Translations under genes and position numbers: made by a program
DNA from: 40-80 sp964503665
GTDB lineage: Bacteria > Bacteroidota > Bacteroidia > Flavobacteriales_D > Crocinitomicaceae
Direction: 5' to 3'
Length of the DNA: 64,000 nt
Assembly (NCBI GenBank): GCA_964503665.1
Contig: CAZDAR010000006.1
Coordinates: 5,713-69,712, forward strand
Shown: positions 45,135 to 53,202 of the stretch, piece after piece
Position numbering within the stretch: position 1 is the stretch's first letter
Layout of the letters: every line of letters starts with the position of its first letter
Notes under the pieces: generated by a model
What the model was told of the DNA's origin: nothing
Databases searched by the model: none
Seen by the model: only the letters and a program-made list of their open reading frames with translations

Positions 45135-45458
45135 CTATTCATCTGCCTCTGGGGCAAGTCGTAAAACGATTCCGTTTATTTTCTCTGTAACTGGTATTTG
45201 ACAACCTAATCGTGAAGAAGGTTTCACAAAAAAGGCTTGGTCCAACATATCTAATTCAGCGTCTGATTGTTCATCTAAAGGAGTATCTGATTCTAAATAA
45301 CATTGACACGTTGCGCACATGGCCATACCTCCACACTCACCTTTGACAGGTAAATCATACGATTTACACAATTCCATGATGTTCATATTTATATCGGTAG
45401 GAGCAAGCAATTCATGTGCTTTACCTTCTCTATCTATAATTGTTACTGTTATATCCAT
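45135..45458 (-). CDS. [2Fe-2S] ferredoxin (adrenodoxin-like)
   Basis: 107-residue electron carrier. I use the ATG at 45458 (MDITVTIID), since an upstream in-frame start would lie in the gldN terminator. The four cluster ligands are in GECGGMAMCATC (CxxxxxCxxC) and the later LGCQIP, the adrenodoxin/ISC-type spacing. The acidic segment LDEQSDAELDMLD is typical of partner docking in this class. It lies just behind the gldN terminator on the same strand with no clear promoter, so read-through is possible. Redox partners are not in the window. Confidence 0.9.
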   Translation of the reverse strand: MDITVTIIDREGKAHELLAPTDINMNIMELCKSYDLPVKGECGGMAMCATCQCYLESDTPLDEQSDAELDMLDQAFFVKPSSRLGCQIPVTEKINGIVLRLAPEADE

Positions 45459-45463
45459 GTCAT

Positions 45464-45494
45464 AAAAAAAGGGCTGAAACAAAGTCTCAGCCCT
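45464..45494 (-). terminator. Terminator after gldN
   Basis: On the minus strand: an 11-bp stem centred on AGGGCTGA with TCAGCCCT, extended by weaker pairs, a TTT loop and a run of T residues. It separates gldN from the ferredoxin gene. Confidence 0.85.
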
Positions 45495-45512
45495 CAAATT
45501 TAAATATTTATT

Positions 45513-46538
45513 TTAGAAATGCCATAAATCGTGTTCCCAAACTCTGATATCCTCAGTAATTTTGTTCGATTCAAGCAATGCATCAATTCCGTATCTAAAC
45601 TCTTCAATCTTTCTGTCAAAGACATCCGATTGTTGATAGATAGTAGACGTAAACTGACGTTTCCAAAAGTAATCATCAAAACTCATCCATTGTGAATCAT
45701 TCTTAGTGTTGTAAGTATAGTAATTGTTAAATACAAAACGACACTCAGGGAAATACAACCAGAACATATCTCTATACGTATTTGATTGTTTATCCAATAC
45801 CACTGGAGCAATTGCAATGATTCTTACATCGAGAACAGAACGCTCTTTATCAAAAAACCAGTCTTCTTTGATATCGTATCTAACTATATCTTTAGAAGTA
45901 AAGTATTCGACCGGTCTTGGATAATATTGAATTTCTAATTCACCTGTAACAGGATTCTCTGCAATTAAAGGTTCGTCTGGATTTTCAGGATCCGGAATCG
46001 CTTCAAGAGCAATAGATTCATCAACAAAACCAAACATTTTATGTTCGATTAATAACTTATTGAAAGCTTCATCTTTTTCAAATGGAACAGAAGTATTTCT
46101 TCTAATCTCCAAAGGATACTTTAACTGATCGCCATCAGTAACAGATTGACGTAAAGGATTATATGGATAATAAACTGTTAAATTACCTTTGATGATATTT
46201 TCTCTAATAATAGTCCATAAACTGTAACGAGAAGCATTCTTAATCCAATTGACAGTACCTATTTCCATTCCTTCAGAAATCTGATCATAAGGAAAAAACA
46301 AGGTAAGGTTTTGCTTTTCACGTTTATCAATATATCTATGAATTCTTTTAGACCACATCATGTCAGCTTCACGTACAAATTCATATGGTATCATTCGTTT
46401 GGTTGGAATGATTTCTTTCATCACAACACCATCTATAACACCTTCAACAGGAACGTTCGTAGGTCCCCCGTTAATGTCTACTTGTGCATTTACAGAAAAT
46501 GCAGCAAAAAGAGTTAAGATAATTAATTTACGTTTCAT
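45513..46538 (-). CDS. gldN: Gliding motility / T9SS protein GldN
   Basis: 341-residue periplasmic component of the type IX secretion system (PorN in Porphyromonas), which joins GldK in rings under the outer membrane. A signal peptide (1-18, VNAQ) is followed by the family's opening VPVEGVIDGVVMKEI, then MMWSKRIHRYIDKREKQNL, YFTSKDIVRYDIKEDWFFD and DYFWKRQFTSTIYQQSDVF. It is the last gene of the porP-gldKLMN cluster, 11 bp after gldM, and ends at a clear terminator. Confidence 0.95.
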   Translation of the reverse strand: MKRKLIILTLFAAFSVNAQVDINGGPTNVPVEGVIDGVVMKEIIPTKRMIPYEFVREADMMWSKRIHRYIDKREKQNLTLFFPYDQISEGMEIGTVNWIKNASRYSLWTIIRENIIKGNLTVYYPYNPLRQSVTDGDQLKYPLEIRRNTSVPFEKDEAFNKLLIEHKMFGFVDESIALEAIPDPENPDEPLIAENPVTGELEIQYYPRPVEYFTSKDIVRYDIKEDWFFDKERSVLDVRIIAIAPVVLDKQSNTYRDMFWLYFPECRFVFNNYYTYNTKNDSQWMSFDDYFWKRQFTSTIYQQSDVFDRKIEEFRYGIDALLESNKITEDIRVWEHDLWHF

Positions 46539-46549
46539 AATAAAAATGT

Positions 46550-48295
46550 TTATTGCATTGGATAAACTCCAGTAATTGTTCTAACAACACCGTCTGGCCC
46601 TTTTACTTTTGCATCAACAAAAACTTTCTTACCAGAAGAAGCTTGAATCAGTGTTTTTCTAGCTGATCCTAAATTCGTTCCTGAACCAGAGGATTTTCCA
46701 TTGATTCCTTCAGCTCCCATATCCCATGATATAACTGCAAAATTAGCTTTCAATGGAATCTCTGGACCGTATCCAGCTGTAAGAACAGATGCATTTTTAG
46801 TAACTGGTTGTCCTTGTCCTTTACCATTAATAAATAATTGTGGGTCTGGTAAACGTTTCAAATCAAAAGTAAATGTCCCTAAGTTAGCTGTTTTACCAGT
46901 AACAGAACTCTTACCTGATACAGAAATTGTACCTGTTTTACCAGCACCTTGAGAAACTTTGGCAATGTATAAATCACCACTTTTCACTAAGGTAATACCA
47001 CCACTAGCATTTAAAACTGTTTGGTCATAACCAGAAGCAACACCTTTTACCTTATTATCATACCCTTTGTACAATACCATTAATTCAGGTAGAGTCAAAC
47101 TGGCAGAAGGCTTCATTACTTTAATTTCCTTCTTCCAAGGTAATGTTTTAGGTGAACCATCTTTCTTACGAATGGTTACTTCTCCTTGTAAACTCAAATC
47201 AGTAGCACCTGCTTTTAAACGAACATATCCTTTACCGTCATTAACTTCTGAAATCTTTTGACCATCATAAGTTACTTCTGGTTGGCGATCTGAATCGAAA
47301 GCAGCCATTAATACTTCAACAGTCAAAGAATCATTAGCATTAACTAAATCAGGACCATACGCCAAAGAAATTACTTTATTGAAAGAGTATTCACCTCCTC
47401 CAACTCTGCTTCTAATTCTAGAAATAACATTCGCACGAGCTGTTAAAATCTCGTTTTGTAAAGATGATAAAGCAGCAATTGCAGCAACCATTGGTGAGTG
47501 GTCAAATGTTTTACCAATCCAATGAATTTTCTCTTTATCTGCATTCATGACCATCTCATTTTTTGTCAACTTCATGTACAAATCAGATATTTCCTCTCTC
47601 TCATCTTTAGGAACATTTGATTTCTCAATTGCAGCCTTCACTTGCTTTTTCAAATCCTTTTGATCCTTAAACTGTGAAATTTTTGGATCTTTAAAAGAAT
47701 ATGCTGGAGCATTATCAGGTTTTGGCGACGATTCAATGAAGATTTTAGTGATATTACCTCTAAATTCAATCAATTGATTCCATAACTCTTTTCCTTTACG
47801 CTCTGGCTTCTTCAAGTTTGCATTAATACCTAAATGAAACATTGGAATATCAAAGTTATCCTTGTTGTCCAAGTTCATTAAGTCCATTCTTATAGGCTTA
47901 GTAGGCAACTTAGGGTTGTATGCTTTAAGAATAATAGAACTCTCTTTACCTACTGCTAAATCTGCACCTGCAGCCTTAAGAAGATCCAACTTTAAATCAT
48001 CGATAAACTTAATTCTTTTTGCAACTTCAATGTCCACTTTATCGATCGCTTCTAGCATCAATTTAGCTTTCTTTGCTGCTTCAGGATTAGATTGATCAAA
48101 AGCTACTTCTCTTAACTCTTCTTTCTTTTCATTACCACGAGCAAATTCATTTTCATTTGAAATCTGCATGTTCTCTTCGATAGCAACGAAAGCATCTAGT
48201 ATTGATTTGGAAACATTCAGCGCCAACATTGCTGTTAACACTAAATACATCATCCCAATCATCTTCTGTCTTGGGGTCTCTTTTCCTCCTGCCAT
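46550..48295 (-). CDS. gldM: Gliding motility / T9SS protein GldM
   Basis: 581-residue inner-membrane protein whose periplasmic arm links the motor (GldL) to the outer-membrane GldK/GldN ring. One N-terminal membrane segment (KMIGMMYLVLTAMLALNVS) follows the conserved MAGGKETPRQ start. The periplasmic part has coiled regions then beta domains (SASLTLPELMVLYKGYDNK). It is longer than the about 515-residue type proteins, mainly in the periplasmic domains. Between gldL and gldN with small gaps. Confidence 0.95.
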   Translation of the reverse strand: MAGGKETPRQKMIGMMYLVLTAMLALNVSKSILDAFVAIEENMQISNENEFARGNEKKEELREVAFDQSNPEAAKKAKLMLEAIDKVDIEVAKRIKFIDDLKLDLLKAAGADLAVGKESSIILKAYNPKLPTKPIRMDLMNLDNKDNFDIPMFHLGINANLKKPERKGKELWNQLIEFRGNITKIFIESSPKPDNAPAYSFKDPKISQFKDQKDLKKQVKAAIEKSNVPKDEREEISDLYMKLTKNEMVMNADKEKIHWIGKTFDHSPMVAAIAALSSLQNEILTARANVISRIRSRVGGGEYSFNKVISLAYGPDLVNANDSLTVEVLMAAFDSDRQPEVTYDGQKISEVNDGKGYVRLKAGATDLSLQGEVTIRKKDGSPKTLPWKKEIKVMKPSASLTLPELMVLYKGYDNKVKGVASGYDQTVLNASGGITLVKSGDLYIAKVSQGAGKTGTISVSGKSSVTGKTANLGTFTFDLKRLPDPQLFINGKGQGQPVTKNASVLTAGYGPEIPLKANFAVISWDMGAEGINGKSSGSGTNLGSARKTLIQASSGKKVFVDAKVKGPDGVVRTITGVYPMQ

Positions 48296-48340
48296 TTTAT
48301 AATATTTTAAAAATTAAATAAACTTATATAATGGCTAAAA

Positions 48341-49168
48341 TTAACCTCTTGTAATTGTCATTGCTTTAAGCATGTTACCATAAACATTATTCAAATCTGT
48401 TAAATTCTTAGACAACAATGACATATTCTCTTTATAACGCTTGGTATCTTCTGCTGAATCAGAAAGATTTTTCATCATATCTACTACTTGAGACTGGAAT
48501 TTCTCCGTTGCCTCTAAATGAGAAGATGAACCTTTCAATTGCAATTCATATACATTATTTAAAGCTGCTAAATTCTTAGAAACCTTCTGAATTTGTTCTC
48601 CAAAAGATTCTCCTTCTTTTGTGTTAGCTGTTAAGCCAGACAAAGATAAAGATGCTCTTTCATATGCTTCAGATAAAGAAGAAACTTTCTTAGACGCATC
48701 AGATAATGAACTAACATAAGAATCAGTAGCTGCCACTGCAGAAGTGACTCCTTTTAACTGTGCTGCATTTTCACCTAGTGATCTCATACCATCACCTAAA
48801 CGCTCTAATAATGCACTATCGATTTTGGCTTCTTCAAGCATTTTATCCAATTCACCAGTAATACCAGTTCCTTTGGCTCCTCTCTTACCAGCTGGTAGAT
48901 TCTCAAGATCAGCCTCTACTTCGTTACCAAGTGCTAATTCTGGATAAACTAACTCCCAATTTGGATCATTATGTAATGGTTCAAACGTTGAGAAGGCGAA
49001 AATAACTGCTTCAGTACCTAATCCAATCGGTAATAAATAATCAGATCCAGGGTAGTGCATGATTTTAAATAAGGCACCGATAATAACGATAGCTGCACCC
49101 CAACCATACAATTGTTGCATGAATTTCTTCCACTTGTTTGTTTCGAAAATAGACTTTTTTCTACTCAT
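48341..49168 (-). CDS. gldL: Gliding motility / T9SS motor protein GldL
   Basis: 275-residue inner-membrane protein forming the proton-driven motor with GldM. Two membrane segments lie at about 18-36 and 44-60 (WGAAIVIIGALFKIMHYPG, LLPIGLGTEAVIFAF). The membrane Lys35 and Glu53 are candidates for the charged residues known to matter in the GldL motor. The C-terminal half is a cytoplasmic Ser/Leu-rich helical region predicted to form coiled coils. It lies 50 bp after gldK and 45 bp before gldM. Confidence 0.95.
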   Translation of the reverse strand: MSRKKSIFETNKWKKFMQQLYGWGAAIVIIGALFKIMHYPGSDYLLPIGLGTEAVIFAFSTFEPLHNDPNWELVYPELALGNEVEADLENLPAGKRGAKGTGITGELDKMLEEAKIDSALLERLGDGMRSLGENAAQLKGVTSAVAATDSYVSSLSDASKKVSSLSEAYERASLSLSGLTANTKEGESFGEQIQKVSKNLAALNNVYELQLKGSSSHLEATEKFQSQVVDMMKNLSDSAEDTKRYKENMSLLSKNLTDLNNVYGNMLKAMTITRG

Positions 49169-49218
49169 AATTTTACATTTTTGGTTTTAAATTATTACTT
49201 TGCTTTTGTTTATTATTC

Positions 49219-50787
49219 TTAGCGAAGTTCGATATCGCTTTGAATTTCTTCACCACCTTCTTTAGAGAAATCTTTACCTCCTCTACCAAGGTGAGTCATT
49301 ACGTTTCTAAATCCTACATACGACTTTGCCGTATCTTGATATTCAAATGTTCTTGCTGAAGTCTGTAGATAATAACCGATATCTTTCCATGAACCTCCAC
49401 GGATTACTTTACGCTTCATAGCATCTGTATCCCAATCCAATGCATCATAACGGTATTCAGTATTCAAATCATGAGAGAATTCATACATAGACTCATCAAA
49501 AGCAGTTTCACACCACTCTGCAACGTTTCCAGCCATACAGTACAATCCAAAACCATTAGGGTTGTAAGAATATGCTTTAACTGTGTGGAATCCACCATCT
49601 TCAAAATATCTACCTCTCATTGGTTTAAAGTTTCCTAAGAAACAACCAGAAGCATTTCTGATATATGGTCCACCCCAAGGGTATGGAGATAAAGGTAAGT
49701 CGCCACGTGCAGCTCTTTCCCACTCTGACTCAGTTGGTAAACGGAAATCATTCACAAACAATTCACCCATTTCAGTCAACCAACCATTTAATAATTGTGT
49801 TCTCCAAACAGAAAATGCTTTTGCTTGTACCCAAGTAACACCTACTAAAGGATAATTATCATAAGCTGGATGCCAGAAATACATATTTGACATTGGATCA
49901 TGGAAAGAGTATGTAAAGTCTCTTACCCAACATAATGTATCTGGATAAACATTAATCACCTCATTAATAATAAATCTACTTCTATCTTGGTGTCCTCTAA
50001 TAGCATTGTTCTGACCTTTTTTGTTTAAGAATCCGAAATCTTCATCTAATCCAATTGGATCACCATTAAAAGCATTGTTACCATCCAAAATCTCACGGTG
50101 ACCATCTTCTTTAATTGCATCTGGTCCTTCGTATCCATTTCTAATAATATTCACTCTACCTCTTTTAGCAGCCTCTCTCCAGTCAATCCAAACGTATCTG
50201 AATTTAAGTTTTCTAGTGTCAATTTGTTTCTGACCATAGAATCTCTCTGACTGATTGTAATACATGTCAGCAAGAATTGGTATGAATGTAGGATCGTCAT
50301 AACTAAATCTTTTATCCCAATTCAATGTGAAAGTAGACAAGTCTGGATTTGAAGAATTACGGAATTCTTCAGGAGCACCCATATCAGTTGTTACCATTTC
50401 GGCATCATCCTCTGAATAATAATCCTTAGTCCAATTCAAGAAATCAATTCTATCCTCTGCTTGTAAATCATCATTAGCGATTATTTTTTCTCTAGCAATA
50501 GAATCTCTCACCCAGAACACAAACTGGCGATACTCGTTGTTGGTTATCTCAGTTTGATCCATATAGAACGCCTGTACGGAAACTGTCTTTGTTCGTGTCT
50601 GCTGTAAAAACGGAACGTCTTCGTCATTTTCACCCATATTATAAGATCCTCCAGGAATGTACACCATTCCTAATGGAATCTCAGGCTGATAAGGCTTTCG
50701 ACCAAGTACGCCAGTTAGATGACCTGTTCTTGAAGAACAAGCAACTAGCAAAACCACCAATAAACCAAAAATTACAATTTTCTTCAT
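49219..50787 (-). CDS. gldK: Gliding motility / T9SS lipoprotein GldK
   Basis: 522-residue outer-membrane lipoprotein (PorK type) of the secretion ring. Signal peptide with lipobox LLVACSSRTG (Cys at 17). The body is a formylglycine-generating-enzyme-like (SUMF1) fold: MVYIPGGSYNMGENDED, FYMDQTEITNNEYRQFVFW, LPTESEWERAARG, YCMAGNVAEWCE, VIRGGSWKD. In GldK this fold is structural rather than catalytic. The gene lies 112 bp downstream of the PorP/SprF-like gene, the order seen in T9SS clusters. Confidence 0.95.
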   Translation of the reverse strand: MKKIVIFGLLVVLLVACSSRTGHLTGVLGRKPYQPEIPLGMVYIPGGSYNMGENDEDVPFLQQTRTKTVSVQAFYMDQTEITNNEYRQFVFWVRDSIAREKIIANDDLQAEDRIDFLNWTKDYYSEDDAEMVTTDMGAPEEFRNSSNPDLSTFTLNWDKRFSYDDPTFIPILADMYYNQSERFYGQKQIDTRKLKFRYVWIDWREAAKRGRVNIIRNGYEGPDAIKEDGHREILDGNNAFNGDPIGLDEDFGFLNKKGQNNAIRGHQDRSRFIINEVINVYPDTLCWVRDFTYSFHDPMSNMYFWHPAYDNYPLVGVTWVQAKAFSVWRTQLLNGWLTEMGELFVNDFRLPTESEWERAARGDLPLSPYPWGGPYIRNASGCFLGNFKPMRGRYFEDGGFHTVKAYSYNPNGFGLYCMAGNVAEWCETAFDESMYEFSHDLNTEYRYDALDWDTDAMKRKVIRGGSWKDIGYYLQTSARTFEYQDTAKSYVGFRNVMTHLGRGGKDFSKEGGEEIQSDIELR

Positions 50788-50899
50788 CTTAATAACTTTA
50801 ATTGCTAATACTCAAATAAACATCAACGAATTCTACAGGTCAAGGTAATGTTCTTATAACGTCATTCAAGTTGTAAGGTTACAAAATATTTATTTTATT

Positions 50900-51826
50900 T
50901 TATAACCATCTAGGATTTCTATGGATAGTAGCAGGTGGTGGTGGAATGATATAACAATATCTTATTGCCACTTCATGCGTACCTCTAGAGATGTTACTCA
51001 ACTTATTAATGGTGAGATCATAACTATAGCCTATCACAAAATTCTTAATTGGGATAATACCTACCATAACTGCTACAGCATCTGAAACACGATAGGTTAA
51101 ACCTGCATAAAACCACTTATCATGAAGATAGCGAACGTTGATGTCTCCTGATAATTTCACAAAGTCAGTTCTCATCAATGCTTGAATATCTAACGATCTG
51201 TTTTCACCGAACAAATCGATAAACTTATATCCTCCTAAAATATTATAGTGTCTAAATGTTTTATAATCAACTGCCTTTAATTCAGATTGAGATAAGTGTG
51301 TGGATGAAATACCAGCAAACCATTTCCCTTGATTATGACGGAAGTAAATACCTGCATTTAAATCTACGTTTGTTGCAGAATTACTTGCTGGCAATGATGG
51401 GTCAGGAGTAGTTGTTGGTGGAACCCATGTTGGATCCATTCCAAAATTTACCATTCCAGCTCCTATACCTATTGAAAGAGTTCCTCCAGCTAAAGTAACT
51501 GGAATAGGATAGGAAACATTTAAAAGCAGATTGTTCTGTCTAGCAAATCCAATAGCATCATGGAAAAAAGAAAGACCTAAGTTAATAGGTAACCATCTTC
51601 CCATATTCGACTCTACATTAAATACAGCAGAATTTGGAGCTCCATTTACCTTGTCCCATTGATTTCTGTATATTAAAGTACCACAAATCCCAGGCTCCAA
51701 TCCTGTCGATCCTGGATTGATTGTCATCTTATCATAAATAAAATGAGTCAGCAGTTTGTCCTGTTGAGCAAAAACAGAACTAGTTAATGTTAGTAAGACT
51801 AACAAGTTAAGTAAATTTTTCACCAT
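50900..51826 (-). CDS. PorP/SprF family outer-membrane protein
   Basis: 308-residue beta-barrel of the PorP/SprF type, associated with the T9SS. I start at ATG 51826 (MVKNLLNLLV), giving a proper signal peptide (1-21, VFAQ); an earlier start would overlap the -7 box. Family features are the opening THFIYDKMTINPGSTGLEPG with YRNQWDKVNGAP, and HYNILGGYKFIDLFGENRSL, ending in VAIRYCYIIPPPP. It precedes gldK with the same orientation and no terminator, so it is probably the first gene of the T9SS operon. Confidence 0.92.
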   Translation of the reverse strand: MVKNLLNLLVLLTLTSSVFAQQDKLLTHFIYDKMTINPGSTGLEPGICGTLIYRNQWDKVNGAPNSAVFNVESNMGRWLPINLGLSFFHDAIGFARQNNLLLNVSYPIPVTLAGGTLSIGIGAGMVNFGMDPTWVPPTTTPDPSLPASNSATNVDLNAGIYFRHNQGKWFAGISSTHLSQSELKAVDYKTFRHYNILGGYKFIDLFGENRSLDIQALMRTDFVKLSGDINVRYLHDKWFYAGLTYRVSDAVAVMVGIIPIKNFVIGYSYDLTINKLSNISRGTHEVAIRYCYIIPPPPATIHRNPRWL

Positions 51827-51847
51827 AGAAAGTTTTTGTTTTGGTTT

Positions 51848-51855
51848 CAAAAATA
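51848..51855 (-). promoter_or_regulatory. -7 promoter box of the porP-gldKLMN operon
   Basis: The minus strand reads TATTTTTG, a perfect TAnnTTTG match 21 nt upstream of the chosen PorP/SprF start. Confidence 0.6.
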
Positions 51856-52038
51856 AGTAAATAATCGTTTCATAAATCATTCAACTCGGCACTAAAGTAT
51901 ATATTTTTATTAATAATCGAAACTTTTTTGAAAAAATATTTTCGGAATAAACAATTTTATGTTGAAAATTTTATTGTTAATCTCTTTCTTTCATTGCAAC
52001 GATTTGCGTTATCTATACGTCTACTATTATTATTTGTT

Positions 52039-53202
52039 TCATAAAAGCTTCTGAAATGTTTTCCACCACAAGTTCGGAATATCATTTCTCATAGCTTGTT
52101 CATAATCTTCATAATTACACGGCACAATAGTGTGTCGCTTGAAATCTAATTCTTTTTTCTTAGGATAAGGTACTTCCATCCACCATCTTTCAGACTTTTC
52201 ACTCTTATAAAAAATAATTTCTTCTCCAATATCAACCATGTTTACAGTGAATTTCAAGTATCCCTTCAGTGAAGAAATAGGAAAATCACCATATCGTGCG
52301 CTATAACCATCAATAAAGTACCACATCATCTGAGCTATCAAATGATCAAATTGCTCTGAGGTAAGTCCAGAGAAGTAATTTGTGATAGTAAAACAAGAGG
52401 ATCGGTCACTTATGCCTGCATATTTTGAAATTTGACAAGCCATTTCTGAAGCAATTCCATTTGGATTATCATAAAATGAGCACTTATCCCCCATATACTT
52501 CAATGCCTTCAAGTCAAATGAAATAATATCCGAATTTCGTATTAGTGGTTCCGCCTTTTTAAAATCGCCTACAAGCTCACCTAATCGACAATAATCAAAA
52601 TACAGCTTATCTATCAGCTTGACATCAGAACTAGACATAAAAGGCTGCTGTGTTCCAATAAGTGAGTAATTAAATAGTGTGCAAGGGCGCGTTGTCAATA
52701 TATGTGACAAATAATTTGAATCATCGATAGCGTCATCAGGATTTCCTAAATCCAAGCTAGAATCTACATTGGCAATATTGACGGTTTGTTCTAATTTTTG
52801 GTATCCTTGATAGATACCAAACATCAAATCTTGCGAGCCTCCTATTACTATAGGTAAGCAATTATTTTTTACCAATTCTGAAACAACAGCACTTATCGCA
52901 TAATAGGTGTCTTCTACGCGTTCTCCTGGAAATATTGTTCCTAAATCATAAATAGGAAAGCTCCACGCTTCTGACGTCATCATCTTATAGAAATACGATC
53001 TGAAACGATTGGAAGACGTTATTACTGTTTCTGATTTATAATTCCGAAATTCTGGACAATCAAAAATAACAATACTGTTCTTTTCCACTGCTGGAAAATC
53101 CCCGCTATTCAAAATGACTTTAGCGCCAACAGCTTCTTCTGCTAGTTCATTATTTGAAACTTTAACGGGTTTAAAGTAAATAGATAGGTCTGCTAAGCTC
53201 AT
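52039..53202 (-). CDS. Arginase/formimidoylglutamase-fold protein with degenerate metal site
   Basis: 387-residue protein of the ureohydrolase fold, in the group that annotation pipelines label formimidoylglutamase in Flavobacteriia. The fold motifs are recognisable but altered: VIGGSQDLMFG where arginases have GGxHS/D, NVDSSLDLG instead of DAHxD, and IISFDLKALK where SxDxDxxDP is expected. The metal-ligand histidines are thus missing, so hydrolysis of a guanidino or formimino group is doubtful. Its ATG overlaps the topA stop by 4 bp, so it is translated with topoisomerase I. Its role is unknown. Confidence 0.85.
   Translation of the reverse strand: MSLADLSIYFKPVKVSNNELAEEAVGAKVILNSGDFPAVEKNSIVIFDCPEFRNYKSETVITSSNRFRSYFYKMMTSEAWSFPIYDLGTIFPGERVEDTYYAISAVVSELVKNNCLPIVIGGSQDLMFGIYQGYQKLEQTVNIANVDSSLDLGNPDDAIDDSNYLSHILTTRPCTLFNYSLIGTQQPFMSSSDVKLIDKLYFDYCRLGELVGDFKKAEPLIRNSDIISFDLKALKYMGDKCSFYDNPNGIASEMACQISKYAGISDRSSCFTITNYFSGLTSEQFDHLIAQMMWYFIDGYSARYGDFPISSLKGYLKFTVNMVDIGEEIIFYKSEKSERWWMEVPYPKKKELDFKRHTIVPCNYEDYEQAMRNDIPNLWWKTFQKLL

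Noticed and set aside
49219..50787. GldK as an active formylglycine-generating enzyme or sulfatase activator
   Set aside because: The fold is of that type, but the operon context and the lipoprotein signal fit the structural T9SS ring protein GldK.
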